Shown here piece by piece: positions 4,974 to 12,664 of a DNA stretch of 14,277 nucleotides. Below the pieces are notes generated by a model that made no database searches, was not told the origin of the DNA, and saw only the letters and a program-made list of their open reading frames with translations. This DNA comes from DATJUF01 sp035502655 (GTDB lineage Bacteria; Desulfobacterota; Binatia; Binatales; Binataceae). Positions within the stretch are counted from its first letter, which is position 1, and every line of letters starts with the position of its first letter. The stretch covers positions 1 through 14,277 of the forward strand of contig DATJUF010000109.1 in assembly GCA_035502655.1 (NCBI GenBank), given 5' to 3'. A program made the translations under genes and the position numbers.

Positions 4974-7601
4974 TTGGGAGCACCGTTAACATCACCGCCG
5001 CGCAACGGAGCGAGGAATAAGCTACGAATCGGATTCGAGCCTGCCGGTCCCAATCAGAGACTCAAGCTTACAGCCGAAGGCCTCAACGATTTGGCCATGA
5101 CGAAGCTGGACGATCTTTCGGGCTCGCCTGTTACCGGTAGTGAAAACAGATTAGCGCTGCCCTATGAAGGCCCCGGCCGTGAACTCACGGACGAACGCCG
5201 GCGCGAATACACGACTGCCCTGCTGCAGACAATTGCCGACGTGAGTGAGGCGGCCATCGTAAGTTGCGATTCGGCACTGCGCTTCACGAGCTGGAATCAG
5301 AGTGCGGAGCGCATCTTCGGATATACGGCGCAAGAGGCGATTGGCCAACCGATAGCTCTGCTGGCGCCGCCCCGCTTGATTGACAAGCTCAACGAGCTTG
5401 ATAGCTGGTTGTACCATGGTGAGAGCGTCCGGGATGTAGCAACGCAAGGTTTGCGTAAGGATGGCTCAGTCTTCGATGCTCTAATGACCGCCGTTCCTAT
5501 TGTCGCCGCCGGTGGAGCTACGCTGGGAGTGTCTTTCATCGTCCGCGATATTTCGGAGGAGCGCGCGGCGCGCGGCAAGCCGAAAGAGACGGAGCGATGG
5601 CTGCGTGAGGCGCTGGCGCACGCGCCGCTGATGGTCTCAGCCACCGACCACAACGGCGTCTACACGATGTTGGAGGGGCAGGCACTCACTGCACTCGGGA
5701 TACAGGGTGGTGAGGCACTGGTGGGCCGTTCAGCGCTCGAGTTTATGGGCACAGGCTCGCTGATCGCTGAGAGCACGCGAAAGGCACTGGCGGGCGAGAC
5801 CACGACAACGATGGCCTTAATCAATGGCCATAGCTTCGAAATGTGGAAGGCGCCGTTGCGCGACGCGCGAGGACGGATTACCGGCACCCTCAGCGTCAAT
5901 ACCGACGTTTCGCGGCGGGTCGCAGCCGAAGAGGAATTAAAGGCGCGATTGCGGCAGCAGGAGACGATTGCCGCTATCAGCAAGAGCGCACTCGGAGGAA
6001 CTCCGTTCGCGGATCTTGCGCAGAGTACGGCCGAGCGGGTACGCGAGGCGTTGGACATTGATTTGGCGGGCGTGTTCGTCGGCGGCGATACTGAGGCGGA
6101 CTTCAAGCCGCAGGCGCTCGTGGCGGCAGAGGCTATCGGAGAAGATTTGGCCGATCTGAAAGTGGCGCCATATGCCTCACTGGCGGCGGCAGCGGCAACG
6201 GCTGGGGAGCCGGTGATCAGTGAGAATCTGGCGGCTGAAACCCGCTTTATACCCCATCCGGAGATTGTGCAGAGGGGTTTCGCCAGCGCGATGGCAGCCG
6301 CGTTCGGATCGCTTAACGAATATCATGGCGTACTATTGGTGTATTCCCGCGATCGGCGGAGGTTCAGCCGCGATGATGCCAACTTCATAGAGGCAGTAGC
6401 AAATATCCTTACAAGCGCGATCGCGAACAGCGAGGCGCAGCAAAAATTGCAGCGCAGCGAAGCCTATTTCCGGCGCGTGATCGAGCATACTTCGGACGTG
6501 CTGGTAGTGATTGACCAGTGCGGGCTGATTCGCTTTATCGGCGGCGCGTACGAGTCCCTGTTGGGCCTGCCAGCCGAGGCATTGATCGGTACGCCGACAA
6601 TTGATTACGTCGAGCCCGAGTGGCGAGACGCGATTACCGAGGCAACGAAGCGTGCCTTCCGGCATCCGGGCGAGGTGACACGGGTGGAATACTGCGTGCG
6701 CGGGGCCGATGACTCCTGGCTGAGCTGCGAATCAATCATGAAGGCGGTAACCGATCTCGGCGACGAAACTATGCTGGTAGTGAGCGTGCGTGACATTTCG
6801 GCACGCAAGCATCAGGAAGTGGCGATTGCGCAGGCGCGCGACCTGGCGCTGGAGTCGGCACGGCTCAAATCGGCTTTCCTCGCGAACATGAGCCATGAGG
6901 TGCGGACGCCCGTCAATATCATCATGGGCTACAGTGATCTGGTCGCCGAGTATCTGGAGGAAAATGGGGACAACAGCCAGAAGGAATTTCTGGCGGCGAT
7001 CACGCGGGCCGGGCAGCGGCTCTTACGGACTATTGATGGAGTGCTCGACTTTTCCAAGCTGAGTTCCGGTTCGCTCACTGTGGCGCCGCAGATGCTCAAG
7101 CTGGAGCCGCTGATTGAGCGGCAATTGCGGGAGGTCGAAGCTGATGCCACAGTCAAGAACCTGACTATCGAGTGCGGTTACGAAGCCGGCCAGGCAGAGG
7201 TCTGGTGTGACGAATATTGCCTCGGCCACGCGATCCTCAATCTGCTCGAGAATGCGATTAAGTTCACGAATCAAGGCGGGCTCAAAATCCGTGTCTACCA
7301 GGGCGCCGGAGGCGAGCTATGCCTTGACGTGGGCGATACCGGGATCGGTATCGATCCAGCTTTCCTGCCGCGGCTGCTCGAACCATTTGCGCAAGAGGAC
7401 ACGAGCGTCACACGCCGGTTCGAAGGCGCCGGCCTGGGGCTGGCAGTAGCCAAGGGCTATCTGGAATGCAACGGCGCGCGTCTGACGGCCACGAGCGACA
7501 AGGGCGTGGGCTCGGTGTTCACAATCACCTTTCCGCGCGTAGTGGATTGCGGCCGGGATGAGGAGCATCATTCCCTGATGAAGGCTCCGCGAGCGGCATA
7601 A
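4974..7601 (+). CDS. Soluble sensor histidine kinase, PAS-PAS-GAF-PAS-HisKA-HATPase
   Basis: 875 residues with no membrane span or signal peptide, so a cytoplasmic sensor. In order: PAS 1 (~82-195, with WNQSAERIFGYTAQEAIG and ending IVRDISEE); a divergent PAS 2 (~208-315); GAF (~330-485); PAS 3 (~495-612, ending VSVRDISARK); a short coiled linker; HisKA with FLANMSHEVRTPVNII and phospho-acceptor H641; and HATPase with LLENAIKF (N760), DVGDTGIGID (D788) and GAGLGLAVAKGYL (~818-830). It ends soon after, with no receiver, so it must pass phosphate to a separate receiver. The first 80 residues are low in motifs. No Cys/His heme or chromophore site is evident to me in PAS or GAF, so the ligand is unknown. 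The start is TTG 4974 with AAGGA; ATG 5097 is the alternative and would still keep all domains. The neighbouring hybrid kinase, with two receivers, is an obvious candidate partner, but that is inference. Confidence 0.92.
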   Translation: MGAPLTSPPRNGARNKLRIGFEPAGPNQRLKLTAEGLNDLAMTKLDDLSGSPVTGSENRLALPYEGPGRELTDERRREYTTALLQTIADVSEAAIVSCDSALRFTSWNQSAERIFGYTAQEAIGQPIALLAPPRLIDKLNELDSWLYHGESVRDVATQGLRKDGSVFDALMTAVPIVAAGGATLGVSFIVRDISEERAARGKPKETERWLREALAHAPLMVSATDHNGVYTMLEGQALTALGIQGGEALVGRSALEFMGTGSLIAESTRKALAGETTTTMALINGHSFEMWKAPLRDARGRITGTLSVNTDVSRRVAAEEELKARLRQQETIAAISKSALGGTPFADLAQSTAERVREALDIDLAGVFVGGDTEADFKPQALVAAEAIGEDLADLKVAPYASLAAAAATAGEPVISENLAAETRFIPHPEIVQRGFASAMAAAFGSLNEYHGVLLVYSRDRRRFSRDDANFIEAVANILTSAIANSEAQQKLQRSEAYFRRVIEHTSDVLVVIDQCGLIRFIGGAYESLLGLPAEALIGTPTIDYVEPEWRDAITEATKRAFRHPGEVTRVEYCVRGADDSWLSCESIMKAVTDLGDETMLVVSVRDISARKHQEVAIAQARDLALESARLKSAFLANMSHEVRTPVNIIMGYSDLVAEYLEENGDNSQKEFLAAITRAGQRLLRTIDGVLDFSKLSSGSLTVAPQMLKLEPLIERQLREVEADATVKNLTIECGYEAGQAEVWCDEYCLGHAILNLLENAIKFTNQGGLKIRVYQGAGGELCLDVGDTGIGIDPAFLPRLLEPFAQEDTSVTRRFEGAGLGLAVAKGYLECNGARLTATSDKGVGSVFTITFPRVVDCGRDEEHHSLMKAPRAA

Positions 7602-7618
7602 GCCTCAGGCCATGTGCG

Positions 7619-8401
7619 CTATTCGAGTGCGCGCGTCGCGATATAGCCTTCAAGTCCGCTTTTCATCTGAATCTTCATATAATCTAGCGCCACGCCGACG
7701 ACGTGAACATCGTGGCCCTGATGGACTGTCGCGAGCTGCTTGGCCCACTTATTGGGCCGTTCCAGCACCGGGGTGGTCGAGGTGAGACGAAAGATTTTGT
7801 CGGCGGGAACGGTCAGGTAAGCGTCGTCGGAGAGGACGTAGCCGACTGAGCCATTTTTTAGTTTGATCTGCAGGAAATAGTGTGTCGATCCAGTCACGTG
7901 CATGGGCTGGCCGGTTTGAAGCTGCTCGACGATCGGACTCATTTTACTCGGCTGCATATAAACAGCGGCGTCACTGCGCAGAATTACGCGGGCGTCGGCA
8001 GGCTCCACATCAAAGACGAAGTTAGGAATGGGGGTGGCGTTCGCCCGCGGCGCCTGATGATGAACTATCGGTGCCGAAGATGCGGTGGCATTGGCGCCTT
8101 CATCGCGGGGGAAAGCTATCCTGCGGGGAGGCGCGGTGCGCCGCGGCGGCGTCGGCGAGGCAGGCGGGGCGACAGTATTAGCCGGGGCGATCGAGGTATC
8201 TGGAAGAAGATCGGGCGCATCGCCCGCTATCAGAGCCGCGGGCGCGAGCGGCAGCGTGAACAAAAAGGTAAGCGCAAGGACGGCGGCGGCGTGCAACCGG
8301 ACCGGCGAGCGCCGCCCGCGCAATATCAGCGGGCCGGGCTGGCGCTTAATCAAAGAGTCGCTGAGTTTCACGCAAGGCCATAAATCCGAACCGGCATCCA
8401 T
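7619..8401 (-). CDS. Membrane-anchored protein with two bacterial SH3-like domains
   Basis: 260 residues from ATG 8401. Residues 1-37 are polar and basic; 38-59 (AAAVLALTFLFTLPLAPAAL) form one hydrophobic span, either a type II anchor or a long signal peptide. A Pro/Ala-rich linker (~62-127) follows, then two SH3-like repeats at ~139-199 (VILRSDAAVYMQP...GSVGYVLSDDAY) and ~203-260 (FRLTSTTPVLERP...GLEGYIATRAL). Both end in the Gly-Y-I/V strand typical of bacterial SH3 modules, which usually bind peptidoglycan or partner proteins outside the cytoplasm. The open frame extends upstream to 8590 inside the radical SAM gene, but AGGAGG at 8410-8415, eight bases from ATG 8401, decides the start. It lies 43 bp downstream of the radical SAM stop and is probably co-transcribed. 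It faces the kinase gene tail-to-tail across 17 bp. No enzymatic domain is seen; function is unknown. Confidence 0.8.
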   Translation of the reverse strand: MDAGSDLWPCVKLSDSLIKRQPGPLILRGRRSPVRLHAAAVLALTFLFTLPLAPAALIAGDAPDLLPDTSIAPANTVAPPASPTPPRRTAPPRRIAFPRDEGANATASSAPIVHHQAPRANATPIPNFVFDVEPADARVILRSDAAVYMQPSKMSPIVEQLQTGQPMHVTGSTHYFLQIKLKNGSVGYVLSDDAYLTVPADKIFRLTSTTPVLERPNKWAKQLATVHQGHDVHVVGVALDYMKIQMKSGLEGYIATRALE

Positions 8402-8409
8402 TGCCGCCA

Positions 8410-8415
8410 CCTCCT
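8410..8415 (-). promoter_or_regulatory. Shine-Dalgarno AGGAGG deciding the SH3-protein start
   Basis: Read on the minus strand, 8410-8415 is a perfect AGGAGG, eight bases before ATG 8401. The earlier in-frame starts (8590, 8479, 8422) have nothing comparable, and two of them lie inside the upstream gene. Confidence 0.8.
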
Positions 8416-8444
8416 CCTTCATCCAACCCCCGTTCAGCGTCCCT

Positions 8445-10211
8445 TCAACAAGCCCCGCAGACAGTACAGCGAGTAACATCGCAGGGTTTGGTCTGATGCT
8501 CGTAATGGGCCTTCTTGCGCTCTGAGAGCAGAAACCATTTGTGGAGATGATGGTCGATAAAATCCCACGGTAAGGTTTCGTCGTGAGCAAACGCGCGAGT
8601 TACAAAGATGTCGGGATTGGGTAAGCTGCCACCGTTAAGCGCTTCTCGCCGGATTTGCGCGAGCTCATGCCAGATTGCGCCGGCGGCTTCGCAGCCGTTG
8701 CCGCTGAGCCGTTCCAGAATGCCGCCTACAGCGCGATTGCCGCGGGAGACGAGGGTTTGGAAGTAGGCTTCGCGGGGCGACTCGGCGTCGAGCGTAATCG
8801 CCGGGCCGCCGATCCGTCCCAAAGCTGCGCGAAGCGTGGCGACCTTGCGCTTGAGGCTGGCCGGTGGCTCCATCGGATCCCATTGGAATGGCGTCCACGG
8901 CTTCGGCACGAAGGGGTTTAGGGAAACGGTGACGCCGCCGATATGCTTTTGACTCGCGCGGACGCGCTCGAGGATTTTGCTGGTCAGTTCGGCAATTGCG
9001 AACAGGTCGTCGTCGCGCTCTTCGGGCAAGCCGATCATGAAATAGAGCTTGAGGCTTTCGATATCACGTTCGACCAGCAGGTCAGCAGCGCGCAGGATGT
9101 CGGCCTCGGTGAGGTTTTTATTGATGACCTTGCGCATCCGCTCACTGCCCGCTTCAGGCGCAATCGTTACACTGCGGACCCCATTGCGGGCGAGCGCAGA
9201 GGCGAGTCCCGGCGAGATGCAATCGGCCTTGAGTGATGACGGTGAGAGGCGGCCACCGGCGTTGGCGACGCTGACGGCGATATCCGTGACGCCGGGCACG
9301 CTGGCCATCTCGGCGCCGACCAGGCCGATCACCTTGCGTTCGGCCAGGCCACGCCGCGCCTCCGCAATTAGCATCGCGGGGGCACGATAGCGAATCGGCC
9401 GGTACATGAAGCCGGCTGCGCAAAAACGGCAACCCCATTGGCATCCGCGGCTGGCCTCGACCAGGTACATGTCGCCGAAAACGGATTCTTCGGTGAGAAT
9501 CAACGAAGCTGTGGTGAAGCGATTCAGATCGTTGACGAGGCGGCGCTGCACCCCCGGTGAACGCAAGCCGCGATACTCCAGCCGTTCGATCAGGCCATCG
9601 CGGTTAGTGATTGGCGTGTAGTCCTCTGGGATATAGGCGCCAGCGACGCCGGCAAAAGCATGGGGAGTGATCGCCGGCTGCCCGTCCCCCGCGGCGCTGC
9701 GATACGCGGAGATGAACTCGGGGACCATCTCCTCGCCCTCGCCGATCAGAAAGAGGTCGATGAAATCGGCGATTGGCTCCGGATTAAGAAAAATGGCGGA
9801 ACCGCCGGCGATAATCAACGGATAGTTGCGGCCGGCGCGATGCTCGCGGCGAAGTGGAATTCCCGCCATCCGCAGCATCGTGATGACATTGAGATAGTCG
9901 GTCTCGAAGGAGATGGAAAACGCAACGATCGCGAAATCAGTCAGGCGCTCGCCGCGCTCAAAGGAAACCAGGCGGCCGCCACGGCCAAGTATGGCAAGAC
10001 GTTCGTCGGGGTCGGGCAAGAAACCGCGGTCGGCGGCGACATGTGGATCAGACTCAAAGATATGGTAGACGGCTTGAAAGCCGAGATTCGCCATCGCCAG
10101 CCGATAGATATTCGGATAGGCGACGCAGACACGGATTTCACCGCCGGGGTTGCGCTCGTAGAGCACCTTTTCGCCGGCGATCCGATCGAGTGCTCGCTTA
10201 CGCGCGTACAT
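8445..10211 (-). CDS. B12-binding-type radical SAM protein (TIGR03960-like)
   Basis: 588 residues if started at ATG 10211; the frame is open to TTG 10280, but the extra 23 residues look unlike the family. The N-terminal third has a B12-binding-like fold (IRVCVAYPNIYRLAMANLG at ~26-44, IIAGGSAIFLNPEPIADFID at ~133-152, then LIGEGEE). The radical SAM cluster is C257-x3-C261-x2-C264 in EASRGCQWGCRFCAAGF, ligating the 4Fe-4S that cleaves S-adenosylmethionine. Downstream are IAPEAGSERMRKVINKN (~352-368) and YFMIGLPEE (~392-400). The final twelve residues hold C577, C582, C585 and C588 (C-x4-C-x2-CG-x-C), a probable second metal site. This layout matches the TIGR03960 group, whose reaction is unknown. 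That group is often paired with a DUF2344 domain (TIGR03936), which I do not see here; instead an SH3-like protein follows. No Shine-Dalgarno is clear for either start. Superfamily assignment is very strong. Confidence 0.92.
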   Translation of the reverse strand: MYARKRALDRIAGEKVLYERNPGGEIRVCVAYPNIYRLAMANLGFQAVYHIFESDPHVAADRGFLPDPDERLAILGRGGRLVSFERGERLTDFAIVAFSISFETDYLNVITMLRMAGIPLRREHRAGRNYPLIIAGGSAIFLNPEPIADFIDLFLIGEGEEMVPEFISAYRSAAGDGQPAITPHAFAGVAGAYIPEDYTPITNRDGLIERLEYRGLRSPGVQRRLVNDLNRFTTASLILTEESVFGDMYLVEASRGCQWGCRFCAAGFMYRPIRYRAPAMLIAEARRGLAERKVIGLVGAEMASVPGVTDIAVSVANAGGRLSPSSLKADCISPGLASALARNGVRSVTIAPEAGSERMRKVINKNLTEADILRAADLLVERDIESLKLYFMIGLPEERDDDLFAIAELTSKILERVRASQKHIGGVTVSLNPFVPKPWTPFQWDPMEPPASLKRKVATLRAALGRIGGPAITLDAESPREAYFQTLVSRGNRAVGGILERLSGNGCEAAGAIWHELAQIRREALNGGSLPNPDIFVTRAFAHDETLPWDFIDHHLHKWFLLSERKKAHYEHQTKPCDVTRCTVCGAC

Positions 10212-10357
10212 AATAGCCAAGGTGTTAGAATATCGCTCCGCGCTGGTCAGGCTCAAGCGGACGACAGTGTTCGTGTGCAAATCTATGAAGACGCGAATCT
10301 GCGCGCCGGCCGCCTTAGAATTAGAGGACGCGCCTCGCTATGCTCACGGCGAAGGCT

Positions 10358-10909
10358 TTACGGTGTAGCCGGCGCTAGCGGCGTGGCTGGAGCCAGCGAT
10401 TTCTCGGGTTCCATCCGCATCTTGCTGAAGAGGTCGGAATTGGCGTTGACCTGCTGGCCCACGGCCGAGACCATCTGCGTGGTCATATCGTCCACGGCGT
10501 CTTTGCCAACGCGCGAGACTGAGGAATCAAGATAGACCTCGCCCGGCAGCTTGTTGGCAAAAATCGTGAAAACCACTGATACCGCTGACAGGTGTCCGGA
10601 GAGCTGGCCTTCGATTCCCGTCCATACGTCGACGCTCGCCAGATGCACGCCGATACCATAGGTGCTGGTATTATCCACCAGATTGTAACCTGGCGACTGG
10701 CGGATCTTGTCTTTGAAGTTCGCGCAAAGGCTGCCGCCGACAGCGTCGGGCGTGCGGCAATCGACATAGACGTTGACGCGGCCGTTGTCGGACGCGGCGG
10801 CCCGAGTGGCGATGCCAAAGGCCGCGGGAAGCGCGAGCGCGCAAATGATGATGAATCGTTGGATTTGCAAAGCGTAAGCACGGTAGCCAAAGGGAGTCGG
10901 GTGAGGCAA
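10358..10909 (-). CDS. Exported protein of unknown function
   Basis: About 183 residues. I do not recognise the family. A signal peptide is visible: basic and polar start, hydrophobic stretch ~19-33 (FIIICALALPAAFGI), then TRAAAS with likely cleavage after A39. The mature part begins VNVYVDCRTPDAVGGSLC, with C51 and C62 possibly forming a disulfide in the periplasm. It continues as a compact alpha/beta domain and ends in a repeated LAPATP tail. There is no ATG in the N-terminal region: the candidates are TTG 10909 and TTG 10870, neither with a Shine-Dalgarno, and the second would still leave a usable signal peptide. It lies upstream of the radical SAM gene on the same strand (147 bp gap) and divergent from the enoyl-CoA hydratase gene. 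A coding reading is supported by the signal peptide and by a sensible protein in this frame; the overlapping plus-strand frame is low-complexity. Confidence 0.65.
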   Translation of the reverse strand: MPHPTPFGYRAYALQIQRFIIICALALPAAFGIATRAAASDNGRVNVYVDCRTPDAVGGSLCANFKDKIRQSPGYNLVDNTSTYGIGVHLASVDVWTGIEGQLSGHLSAVSVVFTIFANKLPGEVYLDSSVSRVGKDAVDDMTTQMVSAVGQQVNANSDLFSKMRMEPEKSLAPATPLAPATP

Positions 10910-11019
10910 GAGGGTCGAATGATACTTCCGAATCGCCCGAATCGACGGCGGGTTTCCGGCACTCTCAGATTGAGCAATGGCCGTGTTAGCGGGAAAAAGG
11001 CTGGAGCAAGAGAAAATTC

Positions 11020-11025
11020 AGGAGG
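11020..11025 (+). promoter_or_regulatory. Shine-Dalgarno AGGAGG deciding the hydratase start
   Basis: AGGAGG lies seven bases before ATG 11033. The plus-strand frame is open back to 10592, but those residues are antisense to the exported protein gene and show no crotonase features. This site and the crotonase N-terminus starting at 11033 fix the start. Confidence 0.85.
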
Positions 11026-11032
11026 AAATGCA

Positions 11033-11806
11033 ATGAAAGTAGAGTTCGCGAAAAGGGGACCGATCGCCTACGTCACAATCAATCGGCCCGAGCGCCTAAA
11101 CGCTTGCGATTTCGAGGCCTACGGCATGCTCGCGCACATCTGGCGCGAATTCCGCGATGACGACGGCCTGCGCGTCGCGATTCTGACCGGCGCGGGCGCG
11201 CGGGCCTTCTGTGCTGGCAGCGATATAAAAGATAACTATGTCGCACGCGCGGGCGCAGCACCGCAGGACAAAGAGCCACACGAGGCACCTTTCGAGGTGA
11301 TGTACGACCTCTACAAACCGATCATCGCTGCGGTCAATGGACATGCGAACGGGGGAGGACTCGAACAGGCGCTCGCATGCGATATCCGTGTGGCGGCCGA
11401 TCATGCCCAATTCGGGCTGGGCGAGGTTCGGCTCGGATGGCTACCCGGTGGCGGCGGCACGCAGCGTCTGCCGCGGCTGATTCCGCTCGGGCGCGCGCTC
11501 GAAATGCTTTACACCGGTAATCGGATCGGCGCACAAGAGGCGCTCAGGCTGGGGCTTGTCGATTACGTGGTGACGATGGCTGAGCTGATGCCGAAATGCG
11601 AAGCGATCGCGGCGGAAATCTGCAAGAGCGCGCCGCTCGCGGTGTCGCGGATTAAGCAGGCGGCCCTACGCGGACTTGATCAGCCGTTGAAGGACGGGCT
11701 GAAGCTAGAGCGTGAGCTCTACACCTGGCTGCAAGACACTGAGGATGCGCGCGAGGGCGCACGGGCGTTCGCGGACAAGCGTCCGCCGAACTGGAAGGGG
11801 CGCTAG
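11033..11806 (+). CDS. Enoyl-CoA hydratase/isomerase (crotonase superfamily)
   Basis: 257 residues, the normal length. It opens with the crotonase strand IAYVTINRPERLNA (~11-24). The oxyanion-hole segments are AFCAGSDI (~58-65) and NGHANGGGLE (~102-111). Both glutamates used by enoyl-CoA hydratases are present: E111 in GGGLEQALACD and E131 in FGLGEVRLGWLPGGGGTQRLPRLI, so hydration of a trans-2-enoyl-CoA is chemically possible. The C-terminus (LERELYTWLQDTEDAREGARAFADKRPPNWKGR) matches the family's final helices, including the F-x-x-KR-x-P-x-W-x-GR ending. The enzyme is soluble and would serve beta-oxidation or a related CoA-thioester pathway; chain length and substrate are not readable. It stands alone: divergent from an exported protein gene, convergent with the DUF2141 gene. 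Superfamily assignment is very strong. Confidence 0.95.
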   Translation: MKVEFAKRGPIAYVTINRPERLNACDFEAYGMLAHIWREFRDDDGLRVAILTGAGARAFCAGSDIKDNYVARAGAAPQDKEPHEAPFEVMYDLYKPIIAAVNGHANGGGLEQALACDIRVAADHAQFGLGEVRLGWLPGGGGTQRLPRLIPLGRALEMLYTGNRIGAQEALRLGLVDYVVTMAELMPKCEAIAAEICKSAPLAVSRIKQAALRGLDQPLKDGLKLERELYTWLQDTEDAREGARAFADKRPPNWKGR

Positions 11807-11857
11807 TCACGGCGAACCTCGCCAGTACCACGGCGGCGGCTTCTCGCGATCGAGCGA

Positions 11858-11908
11858 CTCCGCTCTTCCCCTCCCCCTTGATTTGATCAGAGGCAGGGAT
11901 AAGAGGAG
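11858..11908. repeat. Imperfect long inverted repeat between convergent genes
   Basis: CTCC-CTCTTCCCCT (11858-11872) can pair with AGGG-AAGAG-GAG (11895-11908) around a pyrimidine-rich loop. It lies between the convergent hydratase and DUF2141 genes, where a bidirectional terminator or a dispersed intergenic repeat would be expected. No T tract follows, and I cannot see other copies in the window. Confidence 0.3.
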
Positions 11909-11952
11909 CCGCATCGTTACCTAATACGGCTTCCAGAGGAAAAGGGCCGCGG

Positions 11953-12417
11953 CTACCAATTGATGATGTTTATCGTGATCGTCTCTTCCCCGCCGGGGAA
12001 GCCGAACGCGGCCTCTTTCCAGGTGGGAGCGCGCACGGTTGGGCGATAATTGTTGGAGAAACCGAAACCTTCCTGGGGTATCCCAATAAAATTGCGTTTG
12101 AATTTTCCGCTCAGATCCTCATCATGAAAGACCGTGGCGGCATAGCTGCCAGGCGCCTTGTTCGGAAAGATGCAGTCCGCCTTATCGTGGTGAATCGGAA
12201 CCGAAGTGATTTCTTGTTTTTTGCAATCACTGGGATAGCCCTCGGGGGAAGAACAGAGCGTGCAGACTGTCCTACCCTTGTCATTACGCAAGCCGGTGAC
12301 CCGGATCTTGATCACGCCCTTGCCTGGATTTTCTTGAGCATGGGCAAGGACGCCCGCAGGCGCAATTATGCCAATCATGAGCGCTACTATCAGCCAATAA
12401 CGTACCCGACTCATCAT
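11953..12417 (-). CDS. Exported DUF2141 family protein
   Basis: 154 residues from ATG 12417 (ATG 12414 follows at once; the frame is open to GTG 12495). MMSRVRYWLIVALMIGIIAPAGVLAHAQ is a signal peptide with likely cleavage after A27, which favours the 12414/12417 start, although no Shine-Dalgarno is seen. The mature part shows the DUF2141 pattern: IKIRVTGLRNDKGRTVCTL (~36-54), PGSYAATVFHDEDLSGKF (~89-106), IGIPQEGFGFSNN (~111-123), then A-P-x-W-x-x-AAFGF and a final TITINIINW strand. Four cysteines (C52, C55, C65, C82) could form two disulfides, fitting a periplasmic or secreted beta-sandwich. The acidic HDEDLSGK segment resembles the conserved HDxNxNGKxD motif of the family. Biochemical function is not established for the family. 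A palindrome GTATATATAC lies just upstream. Confidence 0.87.
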   Translation of the reverse strand: MMSRVRYWLIVALMIGIIAPAGVLAHAQENPGKGVIKIRVTGLRNDKGRTVCTLCSSPEGYPSDCKKQEITSVPIHHDKADCIFPNKAPGSYAATVFHDEDLSGKFKRNFIGIPQEGFGFSNNYRPTVRAPTWKEAAFGFPGGEETITINIINW

Positions 12418-12425
12418 CACAAATT

Positions 12426-12435
12426 GTATATATAC
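12426..12435. promoter_or_regulatory. GTATATATAC palindrome upstream of the DUF2141 gene
   Basis: A perfect 10-bp palindrome nine bases upstream of ATG 12417, in an otherwise GC-rich setting. On the minus strand TATATA could act as a -10 element with a very short leader, but no good -35 element is seen at 16-18 bp. The role is uncertain. Confidence 0.3.
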
Positions 12436-12652
12436 CCTCTTGCAGTACCTGCCGTTGGTATGGCGAGGCCCGTTAATTATGTTTGCAGCTTTCACGGGAT
12501 GGGGCGAGTGTGTAGCCGAGGCTTAAACGAAATGTATTCGGCGCGCCGGAGCAGTCTTCCCCAGCAGCTTGCAAAGCTTTACAAATCTGGCGGCAAAGGC
12601 GCAGTTTTGAGCTTGCCGATGACACCCTGTGCGAAGCCGGTCCGGCGCCGGT

Positions 12653-12657
12653 GGAGG
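12653..12657 (+). promoter_or_regulatory. Shine-Dalgarno GGAGG deciding the dehydrogenase-like start
   Basis: GGAGG lies seven bases before ATG 12665. The frame is open back to GTG 12629, but that start has no such site and the added residues are low-complexity basic. Confidence 0.8.
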
Positions 12658-12664
12658 AAAACGT

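Noticed and set aside
8402..8590. A longer SH3-like protein starting inside the radical SAM gene
   Set aside because: The extra 63 residues overlap the upstream gene and lack a Shine-Dalgarno; the perfect AGGAGG before ATG 8401 is decisive.
9660..10535. A 291-residue plus-strand frame antisense to the radical SAM gene
   Set aside because: It shows no recognisable domain and is explained as a shadow of a high-GC gene whose minus-strand frame has complete family motifs.
10592..11032. An N-terminal extension of the enoyl-CoA hydratase
   Set aside because: The frame is open, but it is antisense to the exported protein gene, has no crotonase features, and AGGAGG plus a canonical N-terminus place the start at 11033.
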